Source: Bacteroidota bacterium
GTDB taxonomy: Bacteria > Bacteroidota > Bacteroidia > Chitinophagales > Chitinophagaceae
Assembly: GCA_016868455.1 (NCBI GenBank)
Contig: VGGV01000006.1
Coordinates: 1-64,000 of the forward strand
Reading direction: 5' to 3'
DNA length: 64,000 bases
Part shown: positions 35,030 through 44,863 of the stretch, in pieces
Layout of the letters: each line of letters starts with the position of its first letter
Position numbering within the stretch: position 1 is the stretch's first letter
The notes under the pieces: generated by a model
What the model was told of the DNA's origin: nothing
What the model saw: the letters and a program-made list of their open reading frames with translations, nothing else
The model's database searches: none
Translations under genes and position numbers: made by a program

Positions 35030-37189
35030 ATGAACAGTAAAAACATTTTTCCGTTAATAGCTTTAGTTATTTTATCAGCATGTAAGAATTCAACAACCGT
35101 GGATAAAGAAACCTACAAATGGCCCGAAGGAGTAATGCCGCCTGTTGCCGAAAAAATGAATAAAGAACTGGTTGCCAATGGCGATAAACGTATTGATGAG
35201 TACTACTGGATGAACGATTATTTCAAAAAGGGACCTGACAGTACCAAAGTGGTGGACTACCTAAAAGCCGAAAATGCCTACCTGGATAGCATGATGGCCG
35301 GTACCAAAAAATTCCAGGAAGACCTGTTCAATGAGATGAAGGCAAGGATTAAGGAACAAGATGAATCAGTACCGGCGCTGAAAAACGGATATTATTATTA
35401 CAGAAGGACCGAAGAGGGCATGCAGTACTATAAATATTGCCGTAAAAAGGGCAGCCTGGATGCGCCTGAAGAAATGCTGCTGGATGTAGACAAGATGGCC
35501 GAAGGGTCAAACTATTTTTCGGTCGCAGGAATGGTGGTAAGTCCCGATAATAAGTTGCTTGCTTACGGCGTGGACAAACTTTCCCGGTGGCAGTACACTA
35601 TTTACATCAAAGATCTGGAAACAGGAGAACTGCTCAGCGACCAGATCGGCAACACCGAAGCTGACCCGGTATGGGCCAATGATAACAAGACCATATTCTA
35701 TACCTCTAAAAACCCCCTGACACTTCTTTCGGAAAAGATCATGAAACACAAACTGGGTGCACCGGCATCTGCCGATGCACTGGTCTATGAGGAAAAAGAT
35801 AAGAGCAACTATATCGGGGTCGGCAAGACAAAATCAGACAAATTCATTATTATCTCTTCTTCTGCAACACTTTCTTCTGAACACAGATTGATCGATGCGG
35901 ATGCGCCGGATGGACCGGTGAAAATTTTTCAACCGCGCTTGAAAGATGTCCTTTACAGTATTGACCATTGGGGAGAAAAGTTTTTGATAGTTACCAATAA
36001 GGACGCAAAGAATTTTAAACTGGCGGAAACCCCGGCGGATAAAACAGGTATTGATAACTGGACAGATGTTATCCCTCACCGAACAGATGTGCTGGTGGAA
36101 GGAATTGATGTTTTTAAAAATCATTGGGTGATAACAGAACGTAAAAGCGGATTACTTCAGTTAAGAATACGCAATACCGGCACCGGGGCCGAGCATTACC
36201 TCGATTTTCGTGAACCGGCCTATGCTGCTTATACTACAGGCAATCTGGAGTTTAACTCCGGGGTGTTGAGATACAGCTACACATCGCTTACCACGCCTAA
36301 CTCCATTTTTGATTACAATATGGAAACCAAAGAAAAGAAACTGATGAAAGAACAGCCCGTGCTGGGAGGATTTGACAAGAATGATTATGCTACGGAACGC
36401 ATCTATGCCACCGCAGGCGATGGAACCAAAGTACCTATTTCACTAGTTTATAAAAAAGGAACAAAAAAAGATGGCAGCGCCCCGCTTTTACTCTATGGTT
36501 ATGGTTCCTACGGCGCCAGTATGGATGCCAGTTTCAGTAGCTCAGAGCTTAGTTTGCTGAACAGGGGATTTATCTATGCAATTGCTCACATACGTGGCGG
36601 GCAGGAAATGGGGAGGCAATGGTACGAGGATGGCAAACTGATGAAAAAGAAAAACACATTTACCGATTTTATTGACTGCGGCAAATATTTGATCAGTGAA
36701 AAATACACTTCTGCCGGTCACCTGTACGCTATGGGCGGAAGCGCCGGAGGATTATTGATGGGCGCAATTGTAAATATGGCGCCTGACCTGTGGAACGGGG
36801 TAGTGGCCCAGGTTCCTTTTGTGGATGTGGTAACCACAATGTCAGACCCGACAATTCCGCTTACCACCAATGAATATGACGAATGGGGAAACCCTGCTGA
36901 CAAGGATGCCTATTTTTATATGAAGTCTTATTCTCCTTATGATAATGTAGAGAAGAAGAATTACCCGAACATGCTGGTGACAACAGGCCTGCACGACAGC
37001 CAGGTGCAATATTTTGAGCCGGCCAAATGGGTGGCCAGGTTAAGGGCAATGAAGACAGACAAAAACCTGTTGCTCTTTAAAACGCAATTAGAAGCAGGAC
37101 ATGGCGGAAAATCAGGCAGGTTTGACAAACTGCGGGAAACAGCTTTGCAATATGCATTCCTGCTTGCGCTTGAAGGAATACAAAGCTGA
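35030..37189 (+). CDS. S9 family peptidase, oligopeptidase B/prolyl oligopeptidase type, lipoprotein
   Basis: 719 residues from the ATG at 35030; the ORF start at 34925 overlaps sdhB and the terminator. A lipoprotein signal (FPLIALVILSAC) precedes an N-terminal propeller (KRIDEYYWMNDYFKKG) and the alpha/beta hydrolase domain. The nucleophile is in AMGGSAGGLLMG, after HIRGGQEMGRQWYEDGKL, and the catalytic His in EAGHGGKSGRFDKL; these blocks match oligopeptidase B, which cuts short peptides after basic residues. Anchored in the envelope, it would act on periplasmic peptides. Confidence 0.9.
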   Translation: MNSKNIFPLIALVILSACKNSTTVDKETYKWPEGVMPPVAEKMNKELVANGDKRIDEYYWMNDYFKKGPDSTKVVDYLKAENAYLDSMMAGTKKFQEDLFNEMKARIKEQDESVPALKNGYYYYRRTEEGMQYYKYCRKKGSLDAPEEMLLDVDKMAEGSNYFSVAGMVVSPDNKLLAYGVDKLSRWQYTIYIKDLETGELLSDQIGNTEADPVWANDNKTIFYTSKNPLTLLSEKIMKHKLGAPASADALVYEEKDKSNYIGVGKTKSDKFIIISSSATLSSEHRLIDADAPDGPVKIFQPRLKDVLYSIDHWGEKFLIVTNKDAKNFKLAETPADKTGIDNWTDVIPHRTDVLVEGIDVFKNHWVITERKSGLLQLRIRNTGTGAEHYLDFREPAYAAYTTGNLEFNSGVLRYSYTSLTTPNSIFDYNMETKEKKLMKEQPVLGGFDKNDYATERIYATAGDGTKVPISLVYKKGTKKDGSAPLLLYGYGSYGASMDASFSSSELSLLNRGFIYAIAHIRGGQEMGRQWYEDGKLMKKKNTFTDFIDCGKYLISEKYTSAGHLYAMGGSAGGLLMGAIVNMAPDLWNGVVAQVPFVDVVTTMSDPTIPLTTNEYDEWGNPADKDAYFYMKSYSPYDNVEKKNYPNMLVTTGLHDSQVQYFEPAKWVARLRAMKTDKNLLLFKTQLEAGHGGKSGRFDKLRETALQYAFLLALEGIQS

Positions 37190-37193
37190 TGTG

Positions 37194-37730
37194 TCAAAAA
37201 CAATAGTTTGCCGTAAGTGAGCCTGACCAAAGCGGCCGGGCCCCTGTTTCTGTTATCATCAAGATACCGGGGCTTATTCCCCATTTAGGGGAAAAATACC
37301 AGGAAGAATGAAGCGCCGAACTGATATTGAAGCGTATTGTTTTTTTATAATAACTCAGTGCCGGCCCGGCAGTAAGCCGGATATTAACTGATGTTACCGG
37401 GTTATACATCACTCCTCCGGATATATGAAATACAAAATAATCTGAATAAGAAAAAGAATAGCCGCTTTTTTCTTCTTTACGTCCGGGATAATAATCCAAA
37501 CGGCTGCCAAGAATATAGGCCCATTTGTTTTCATGAAGTGAATCAAACTTTCCGAAACGGTGTTTGCTGTATTCAATCCCGGCGCTGATGCCGGGGAAAT
37601 GTGTTTCATGAAAGATACCTGCGGGCAAGTGACCGCCTGCAGCAATATTCCAGACATAACCATCCGGCTGTGCTCCGGCTTTTTCAAAACAAAAAAAAGC
37701 TATACCAGCATATAGCAGTTTGGCATACAT
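37194..37730 (-). CDS. Putative outer-membrane beta-barrel protein, unknown
   Basis: 178 residues with a signal peptide (MYAKLLYAGIAFFCFEKAGAQ) and amphipathic strands ending in aromatic residues (SGYSFSYSDYFVFHISGGVM, LTAGPALSYYKKT, GSLTANYCF). The last residue Phe is typical of barrel proteins. No family recognised. It converges on the S9 peptidase gene with 4 bp between stops. Confidence 0.66.
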   Translation of the reverse strand: MYAKLLYAGIAFFCFEKAGAQPDGYVWNIAAGGHLPAGIFHETHFPGISAGIEYSKHRFGKFDSLHENKWAYILGSRLDYYPGRKEEKSGYSFSYSDYFVFHISGGVMYNPVTSVNIRLTAGPALSYYKKTIRFNISSALHSSWYFSPKWGISPGILMITETGARPLWSGSLTANYCF

Positions 37731-37755
37731 ATGGGACTATACTGTCTTGATTGAT

Positions 37756-39906
37756 TTAACGGATAATGATAAAAGTTCCTTTTCGGTTGTGCTGTTTACC
37801 GGTTCTTGGATCCAGCGCTTTTACCACCCACACAAATGTGCCGGAATCCCGCAACACGTCATTGATTTTACCGTTCCAGCCTTCATCTTTCAGGCTAGTG
37901 GTAAAAATCCGCTGTCCCCACCGGTTGTAAACACTGAACTCAAGCAGGGTATATGCCCTTGGCATAAACGGCCGCATCACATCATTTCTTCCGTCATTGT
38001 TAGGTGTAAAGGCTCCAGGAACATAGATATCATTTACATCATCAGGCAGTTTAACGGTAATCTTTACAGAATCTTCACTCCGGCAATTATTGGCATCGGT
38101 TGCTGTTACTTTATACAGAATGGTTTCCCTTGGTTTAGCAACGGGACTTTGAGCAGCACTGTTGTTTAACCAGCTTGGAGGGTCCCACACATACGAAGCT
38201 ATAGGTCCGGTCGTAGTCAGCATCACAGATTCTCCGAAATTAATTATCTGGTCAGGAATGGTATTTATGGTAAAAGTTTGTACATCCACACGGATAGTAA
38301 GAGAATCATCAAAGCAGGGAGAACCTGTAAGAATTTTAAGTTTGACATCATACGGGCCGGTGCTGGCATAAGTATGTTTTGGGTGCACATCTGTTGAAGT
38401 GTTGCCATCGCCAAAATCCCATAAATAAGTAATGCCGGGAACCTGGAGTGATGAACTTTTATTGGTAAATCGGTAATACCCCGAGTCACAAACATTCGCA
38501 AATTCAAAATCCGGGGTTTGGTCTGCAAATCCAGAAGGAAAAACCTGGCGGGTACGGGTCACTTTTCCGCAAAAGGACAGTGAAGTAATGGTGAGCTTTA
38601 CTTTATAAACCTGCGAAGGGTTTGAAAATGTATGAACAGGATTTTGCTGGGTTGATGTGTTCCCATCGCCAAAATCCCACTGCCAGCTTATTACAGGCGG
38701 AAGCGTGGTGCTGGCATTAAACTGAACCTGGCCGGTGCAACGGTCAATAATGGTGTAATCAAATCCGTTGAACCTGTTGCCAACAATATCATTGATATGG
38801 GAGGGGAGGCCGATAAAAGCAGTGCCGGGCTGCAGGTCAATTACATTCCGCTGAAAATCGCAGGCTGCGCCTTTCTGGTTTGGCTGGTTAATCACAGCCA
38901 GCAACTGGTTGGATTGTGTCAGGTAAATTTTTTCATTTACCGCCATCTGGATATCATAATAGCTTACCTGTGTGGGAAAACTTATCCTTGATGACTGAAT
39001 AGCCGCAACGGTGGGAAGAGTTACTTCAAGCTGATCAAGCTGCATATCATCTTTACGGGTAAGGTAAAGCAGTTTTGAATCTGGTGAAAACTCACAGTGA
39101 TTGTATCTGGTGTTGGGCAAAGAGATGCTCCTTGCATTACTAAGCACACCGGTTGAATTGTCAAAATCAAAAATCTGGAAAAAATTAGAGGGTGAACCAC
39201 CAACGGGGAAATGTGTCTGGCATAACATTCTTCCGTCCGGGCTTGCTTTCAGCACTCCTACATTCATCAGCACATGCTGGTCCATAGTGGGCCCCAGAGT
39301 GGAAACAACAGGGTTTAGCTGCAGCCCGTTGCAGTCAATAAGCCATGCCCTGAAAACATTGGACTCATGATCATTGGTTATCAGCCACACATATACGCCG
39401 TTGGAGTGCCGTACAGTAGCAAGCCTTTCGGTGCAGGATGACCAAAGCAGGTTATTCTTGCTTGTTACTTTCCCGTTGCCCCCATTCTGCGACATATCAA
39501 CTACGGAATAGCGATACCCGTTTACAAAATCATCCTCAATGGCATCAGCTGTAAAGATGTAAAACAGATCGGGGTTCCCGGGGTGCGGAACAATACTCAT
39601 CTGGCAGGCAGAAATATTACCGCCAAGGTTATCGCCATTAAGCATGAGCTGGTGGTTCCTGTCATAAACATCCACCCCGCTTGAATAGAAGAGCAGGTTG
39701 CCATCGTCATCAGAAATAGCTGCTGCAGCTTCGGCTGAAATCATAGCGCTGTTGGTTAGAACCTGGGGGCCGGTTACACTGAAATTAAGACCCGCTCTTC
39801 TTCCAAAATACCAGTTATTATCGTATTGCCCTTTTGCGCAAAAGGCAAATACAACAGCAATAAAAGTCTGAAACAAACAATTCAAATGCCTGTATTTGCG
39901 CTGCAT
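37756..39906 (-). CDS. PKD-domain protein with a T9SS type B sorting domain
   Basis: 716 residues: signal peptide (CLFQTFIAVVFAFCAKGQ), an N-terminal WD/propeller-like domain to about residue 380, two PKD domains (WQWDFGDGNTSTQQNPVHTF and YLWDFGDGNTSTDVHPKHTY), an Ig-like region, then the C-terminal gliding-motility-type module (PGAFTPNNDGRNDVMRPF, FSVYNRWGQRIFTT, GTFVWVVKALD). That module directs export by the type IX secretion system and surface attachment. The bound ligand is unknown. A minus-strand TATTTTTG box lies at 39988-39995. Confidence 0.92.
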   Translation of the reverse strand: MQRKYRHLNCLFQTFIAVVFAFCAKGQYDNNWYFGRRAGLNFSVTGPQVLTNSAMISAEAAAAISDDDGNLLFYSSGVDVYDRNHQLMLNGDNLGGNISACQMSIVPHPGNPDLFYIFTADAIEDDFVNGYRYSVVDMSQNGGNGKVTSKNNLLWSSCTERLATVRHSNGVYVWLITNDHESNVFRAWLIDCNGLQLNPVVSTLGPTMDQHVLMNVGVLKASPDGRMLCQTHFPVGGSPSNFFQIFDFDNSTGVLSNARSISLPNTRYNHCEFSPDSKLLYLTRKDDMQLDQLEVTLPTVAAIQSSRISFPTQVSYYDIQMAVNEKIYLTQSNQLLAVINQPNQKGAACDFQRNVIDLQPGTAFIGLPSHINDIVGNRFNGFDYTIIDRCTGQVQFNASTTLPPVISWQWDFGDGNTSTQQNPVHTFSNPSQVYKVKLTITSLSFCGKVTRTRQVFPSGFADQTPDFEFANVCDSGYYRFTNKSSSLQVPGITYLWDFGDGNTSTDVHPKHTYASTGPYDVKLKILTGSPCFDDSLTIRVDVQTFTINTIPDQIINFGESVMLTTTGPIASYVWDPPSWLNNSAAQSPVAKPRETILYKVTATDANNCRSEDSVKITVKLPDDVNDIYVPGAFTPNNDGRNDVMRPFMPRAYTLLEFSVYNRWGQRIFTTSLKDEGWNGKINDVLRDSGTFVWVVKALDPRTGKQHNRKGTFIIIR

Positions 39907-39987
39907 GATTTCCTCAATAAGGGTCTGAAGTGAATATCGGTTTTTCAGGATTTACGGTTTACTGGTTACCTTCACACAATAAAACTA

Positions 39988-39995
39988 CAAAAATA
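39988..39995 (-). promoter_or_regulatory. Bacteroidota -7 box (TATTTTTG) of the PKD gene
   Basis: Plus-strand CAAAAATA reads TATTTTTG on the minus strand, 81 bp before the ATG at 39906. It lies inside the 115-bp divergent gap shared with the gene at 40022. Confidence 0.45.
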
Positions 39996-40021
39996 GCGAT
40001 TTTGAAGTAAACTGGCTGTTA

Positions 40022-43000
40022 TTGAACAGTTTATACCGTATATCATTATTTGTTGCCGCCTTATTGATTACTGAACTGACGAGGGCACAGGTTCCTTCAG
40101 AAAACCAGCCCGTTTCAAACCTTCGTTTGAAAACGCTCAAAATAAATGCCGATTCACTGATGCTTGACACCCTCAGCATCATCCCCGGCACATTTGCTGT
40201 AAAAAATATTCCTGCCACCCAGTACAGGCTTGATTTTGTTAAAGCCATTCTTTATTGGAAACAAAAACCTGCTGCCGACAGTATGCTGTTAAGTTACCGG
40301 GTTTTTTCTTTCCGGCTGAATGCTGCTGCCCAGCACCTGCAGTATGACAGTGTGAAGAATAACTTTTATGTAAAACCTTTTGAATTTAATGCAGGGCTTC
40401 CCGATGACCAGCGGGGCATTTTTGATTTCGGCAAAATAAAGGCTGAAGGAAGTTTTGGCCGGCAGGTTGGGTTCGGCAACAGCCAGGATGTTGTATTGAA
40501 CTCCTCTTTCAACCTGCAGCTGAGCGGCATGCTTGGCGACAGTATCGAGATACAGGCTGCCATTACGGATAACAATATCCCCATTCAGCCGGATGGCAAT
40601 ACCCAGCAGTTGAATGAATTTGACCAGGTGTTTCTGCAGTTCCGCAAGAAAGGTTGGCAACTGAATCTCGGTGATATTGACCTGCGGCAAACCCAATCGT
40701 ATTTTCTTAATTTTTATAAACGCCTCCAGGGTATTTCTTTTCAAACCACAAACCGGATTTCAGATAATCTTGCCTCAAAAACACTGGTAAGCGGCTCAAT
40801 AGCCAAGGGAAAATTTACCCGCAACCTGCTGAATACATTGGAAGGAAACCAGGGGCCTTACCGGCTAAGAGGGGCCAATAACGAATTTTTCTTTATTGTG
40901 CTGGCAAATACTGAACGGGTTTTTTATGACGGCCAGTTGCTGCAGCGGGGAGAAGACCAGGATTATGTTATCAACTATAATACCGCCGAAATAACATTTA
41001 CACCCCGACGGATGATCACCAAAGACAGCAGGGTGCAGGTGGAGTTTGAATATGCAGACAGGAATTATCTCAATGCAAATCTCTATCTCTCGCAGGAACT
41101 GGAAATAAACAATAGGCTCACCCTGCGACTGGGCGCTTTTCAAAACAGCGATGCCAAAAACTCCCGCATTAACCAGGAACTGGACGATAAACAAATTCAG
41201 TTTCTTGCCTCGCTGGGCGACAGTGTGCAAAAAGCATTTTACCCCGCAGCAGTGATTGATACATTTGCAGCAGGAAAGATCCTGTATGAAAAAATATTTG
41301 TGGGGATTGATTCTTTTTACCAATATTCAACTGATCCGCTGCTTGCCAGGTACAGCCTGTCGTTTGCAGATGTAGGTCCCGGTAACGGAAATTATACACC
41401 CGATTTTAATGGCGCTAACGGGAAAGTGTACCGCTATGTACCGCCTGTGGGCTCTGTTAAACAAGGCCAGTATGAACCTGTACAGATATTGGTGGCCCCA
41501 AAAAAGCAGCAGCTCATCAATTTTGGAGTTGATTATAAAATGAACGCCAACAGTAGTATAAAGGCTGAAATAGCAACCAGTAATAATGACGTTAACACTT
41601 TTTCTTCGAAGGATGGCGGAGACGACAGGGGCTGGGCAGGAAAAATTCAGTTTAGCAATGATAAATTCTTTTCATCTGTCCGCAAACTGCAGCTGACCAC
41701 CTTCCTGGATTATGAATATGTGCAGCAGAAATTCAGGCCGCTTGAACGACTGCGCCATGTGGAGTTCTCAAGAGACTGGGGACTGAACCTGCAGGCCGTG
41801 CCGCTACCGGTTGATGAAAATATTATCAGGGCTTCGGCCAGGCTGAAAGATAAATACAGTCATTCAGCCACTTTTCAGTTTACACACTATCGCCGCAGCG
41901 ATGATTACACAGGATTTCAAAACACTGTTTTACATAAGGCTAACTGGAAAGGCTGGCAAATCAATAACCAGCTGATGGTAACCCGGTTTACCGGGCTGAA
42001 TACAAAAGGAGCTTTCCTTCGGCCGGTTATAGATGTAAGCAAGGAGTTGGCCCGTATGGATAAATGGAGGCTTGGGTTTACTTATTCACTTGAAAAAAAT
42101 AATAACAGAACAAAGGCAATTGATTCATTGCTGCCTGCAGCTTTCTGGTTTGATATCTATTCAGCATATCTGCAATCCAGTGATGCGAAACGAAACCGGC
42201 ACAGGATTACTTTCTTTACCCGTTCAGATAAATACCCGGTAAAAAATAGTTTTGTAAGGGGCGACAGAAGCCTGAACCTGAATCTTCAATCCGAATTACT
42301 GGCCAACCCTAAAAGACAATTCTACCTGAATACCACTTTCCGAAAACTGAAAGTGTATGATACCACTGTTTCCAAACAAAAAGCAGATGAAACCATACTG
42401 GGAAGGGCCGAATACATTATGAACGAATGGAAAGGACTGCTTACCGGTAATCTTCTTTATGAAGTAGGAGCAGGGCAGGAGCAGCGAAGGGATTTTGCCT
42501 ACCTGGAAGTACCCGCAGGCACGGGACAATATGCATGGATTGATTATAACAACGACGGCGTTCAGCAGCTGAATGAATTTGAGATAGCCGCTTTTCCCGA
42601 CCAGGCAAAATTCATCCGCATTTTTACCCCCACCAACGACTTTATAAAAGCCAACTATATCACTTTCAATTACAGCCTGAACATCAGCCCCCGTTCACTG
42701 CTCCGCGCTCCCGACCTGAAAGGGTTTAACAAGCTGCTCTCAAAATTTATTTTCATCACCTCACTGCAGATAAATAAAAAATCTGTAGCGAACGGCAATT
42801 TTGAATTCAATCCATTTAAATACGGGGTGAACAACACCGGGCTGATCATACTGAACACCACACTGCTGAATACCGTTTCGTACAACCGTTTCAGCAGTAA
42901 ATGGGGTGTTGACCTGAGCAACCTGCGCAACAACGGCAAATCGCTGCTCACCTATGGCTATGAAAGCCGGAAGCTGAATGACTGGGCAATAAAATGGCGC

Positions 43001-43498
43001 TGGAACATCAGCCGTACTTTACTTTTTAGCCTGAATGGCAAAAAGGGACTGAATGCACTTTACACTCCCCAGTTCGCCAACCGTAATTATGAGTTATCGG
43101 TTTACAGTGCGGAGCCCTTTCTTACATTTATTAAAGGAACAACCTTCCGGCTGGTTGCCGGTTACAGGGTTGACTATAAAAAGAACCTGCCACTGTACGG
43201 AGGGGAAAAATCAACTGCCAACTCGCTGAACATTGAATCAAAATACAACATCCTGCAAAGCAGCTCCGTCAGCGGTAAATTCACTTTTAATAATATCAGC
43301 TATCATTTTCCTGCCAATACCACCGTAAGTTATATCATGCTCGATGGCCTGTTGCCCGGAAAGAATTTTCTGTGGAACCTTAGTTTTTCAAAACGGCTGC
43401 TGAACAACCTGGAGTTAAACTTTCAGTATGACGGGCGGAAGGCGGGCAGTGTAAAAACAGTTCACCTGGGCCGGGCGGGGATAACCGCATTGTTCTAA
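40022..43498 (+). CDS. Large envelope protein, probably outer-membrane beta-barrel, unknown function
   Basis: 1158 residues with a signal peptide (NSLYRISLFVAALLITELTRAQ). The start is TTG at 40022; no ATG or GTG is available before the signal. After a domain of about 120 residues comes a long run of amphipathic strands; striking segments are DNNIPIQPDGNTQQLNEFDQ and LGDIDLRQTQSYFLNFYKR, then RLQGISFQTTN. The C-terminal half is all strand-turn-strand with NYNDG-type turns and ends in Phe (AGITALF). I recall similar blocks in very large Bacteroidota outer-membrane proteins, including SprA-related ones, but cannot assign the family. Cargo and partners are unknown. Confidence 0.78.
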   Translation: MNSLYRISLFVAALLITELTRAQVPSENQPVSNLRLKTLKINADSLMLDTLSIIPGTFAVKNIPATQYRLDFVKAILYWKQKPAADSMLLSYRVFSFRLNAAAQHLQYDSVKNNFYVKPFEFNAGLPDDQRGIFDFGKIKAEGSFGRQVGFGNSQDVVLNSSFNLQLSGMLGDSIEIQAAITDNNIPIQPDGNTQQLNEFDQVFLQFRKKGWQLNLGDIDLRQTQSYFLNFYKRLQGISFQTTNRISDNLASKTLVSGSIAKGKFTRNLLNTLEGNQGPYRLRGANNEFFFIVLANTERVFYDGQLLQRGEDQDYVINYNTAEITFTPRRMITKDSRVQVEFEYADRNYLNANLYLSQELEINNRLTLRLGAFQNSDAKNSRINQELDDKQIQFLASLGDSVQKAFYPAAVIDTFAAGKILYEKIFVGIDSFYQYSTDPLLARYSLSFADVGPGNGNYTPDFNGANGKVYRYVPPVGSVKQGQYEPVQILVAPKKQQLINFGVDYKMNANSSIKAEIATSNNDVNTFSSKDGGDDRGWAGKIQFSNDKFFSSVRKLQLTTFLDYEYVQQKFRPLERLRHVEFSRDWGLNLQAVPLPVDENIIRASARLKDKYSHSATFQFTHYRRSDDYTGFQNTVLHKANWKGWQINNQLMVTRFTGLNTKGAFLRPVIDVSKELARMDKWRLGFTYSLEKNNNRTKAIDSLLPAAFWFDIYSAYLQSSDAKRNRHRITFFTRSDKYPVKNSFVRGDRSLNLNLQSELLANPKRQFYLNTTFRKLKVYDTTVSKQKADETILGRAEYIMNEWKGLLTGNLLYEVGAGQEQRRDFAYLEVPAGTGQYAWIDYNNDGVQQLNEFEIAAFPDQAKFIRIFTPTNDFIKANYITFNYSLNISPRSLLRAPDLKGFNKLLSKFIFITSLQINKKSVANGNFEFNPFKYGVNNTGLIILNTTLLNTVSYNRFSSKWGVDLSNLRNNGKSLLTYGYESRKLNDWAIKWRWNISRTLLFSLNGKKGLNALYTPQFANRNYELSVYSAEPFLTFIKGTTFRLVAGYRVDYKKNLPLYGGEKSTANSLNIESKYNILQSSSVSGKFTFNNISYHFPANTTVSYIMLDGLLPGKNFLWNLSFSKRLLNNLELNFQYDGRKAGSVKTVHLGRAGITALF

Positions 43499-43502
43499 AC
43501 GG

Positions 43503-43557
43503 CCTTCCCAGAACTTCGTTCGTTCCCTTGAGTTCACTCGGGAACCTCCGAAGGAAG
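43503..43557. repeat. Nested inverted repeat between convergent genes
   Basis: CCTTCC (43503) pairs with GGAAGG (43552) and GTTCCC (43522) with GGGAAC (43540). The segment CCTCCGAAGGAAGGG resembles the repeat after sdhC. Possible terminator for either gene. Confidence 0.5.
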
Positions 43558-43582
43558 GGTTTAATGTATTACCCGTCTCCTG

Positions 43583-44701
43583 TTATACATTAAAACGGAA
43601 GTGGATCACATCTCCGTCTTTTACCACATATTCTTTTCCTTCAATTCTTAGTTTGCCCGCTTCCCGGCAAACGGCTTCTGAACCGTATTGAACATAATCG
43701 TCGTAGCTAATCACTTCAGCCTTGATAAATCCCTTTTCAAAATCGGTATGAATGACACCGGCGGCCTGCGGCGCCTTCCAGCCCTGGTGGATGGTCCATG
43801 CCCTTACTTCCTGCTCACCGGCGGTAAAAAAAGTGTATAGGTCCAATAAGTGATAGGCTGAATGAATAAGCCGGTCTAATGCCGGTTCCTCCATTTTATA
43901 TTCATTCATGAATAGTTGCTTATCTGCCGGGTTTCCCATGGAAGCGATCTGTGCTTCAATTGAAATGTTCATGATGATCATTTCTTCAACCGTATGACCG
44001 GCGTGCAAATTATCCTCTTTTATGGCTTGTTGCAGGGCTTCGGTAAACTTATTCCCTGTGTGCATGGAGGCCTCATCCACATTGGCGACATATAGAACAG
44101 GTTTATCCGTAAGTAAAAATAAATCGGCTATAGCCGCATTCTCTTCCTTTGTTAAACCAAGTTCTCTTATACTTTTTCCTTTTTCGAGGTGTGCTTTACA
44201 CCGGACCAGCACATCCAGTTCCGCTTTTAATTTCGGATCGATCCTTGCCTGCTTTTCTGTTTTGGATATTTTTTTCTCCACACTTTCCAGGTCTTTCAGT
44301 TGAAGTTCCGTATCAATGATTTCTTTATCGGCTACCGGGTTAATGGCCCCCTCATCCCGCAGGATATTTTCATCTTCAAAACAGCGGACCACATGCATGA
44401 TGGCATCCACTTCCCGTATATTGGCCAGAAATTTATTTCCGAGGCCTTCGCCTTTGCTGGCGCCCCTAACAAGTCCGGCAATATCAACAATCTCAATTTG
44501 TGTGGGGATGATCTTTGGGGGTTTCATTAATTCGGCAAGCCTGTATAAACGGGGATCGGGCACATCCACCAGCCCCACATTGGGGTCAATGGTGCAGAAC
44601 TGGTAATTACTCGCCTGCGCTTTGGCGCTGCTGCTTACTGCATTGAACAAAGTTGATTTACCTACGTTGGGAAGACCTACAATACCTGCCTGTAATGCCA
44701 T
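43583..44701 (-). CDS. ychF: Redox-regulated ATPase YchF (Obg-like)
   Basis: 372 residues from the ATG at 44701; the earlier ORF start at 44764 lies beyond a promoter box. [20 protein letters not shown] is the G1 loop, [20 protein letters not shown] the G3 region, [10 protein letters not shown] the altered G4 region typical of this ATP-using class, and the C-terminus has a TGS domain ([35 protein letters not shown]). It binds ribosomes and takes part in stress responses. Full-length. Confidence 0.95.
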   Translation of the reverse strand: MALQAGIVGLPNVGKSTLFNAVSSSAKAQASNYQFCTIDPNVGLVDVPDPRLYRLAELMKPPKIIPTQIEIVDIAGLVRGASKGEGLGNKFLANIREVDAIMHVVRCFEDENILRDEGAINPVADKEIIDTELQLKDLESVEKKISKTEKQARIDPKLKAELDVLVRCKAHLEKGKSIRELGLTKEENAAIADLFLLTDKPVLYVANVDEASMHTGNKFTEALQQAIKEDNLHAGHTVEEMIIMNISIEAQIASMGNPADKQLFMNEYKMEEPALDRLIHSAYHLLDLYTFFTAGEQEVRAWTIHQGWKAPQAAGVIHTDFEKGFIKAEVISYDDYVQYGSEAVCREAGKLRIEGKEYVVKDGDVIHFRFNV

Positions 44702-44761
44702 ATTCTGTTTATAGTTTATGGTTTTTAGTTTATGGCTAAAACCTCTTATTTTTAAGAGCCG

Positions 44762-44769
44762 CAAAAGTA
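44762..44769 (-). promoter_or_regulatory. Bacteroidota -7 box (TACTTTTG) of ychF
   Basis: Plus-strand CAAAAGTA reads TACTTTTG, 60 bp before the ychF ATG; this makes the longer ORF start at 44764 unlikely. Confidence 0.5.
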
Positions 44770-44863
44770 AACCATTATTCTTTTACTGCAGAGATAAATA
44801 GAAAACAAATTATCATTTAAATCCAATAACAATAAACTGTAAACTTAAAACCACAATCATTAC

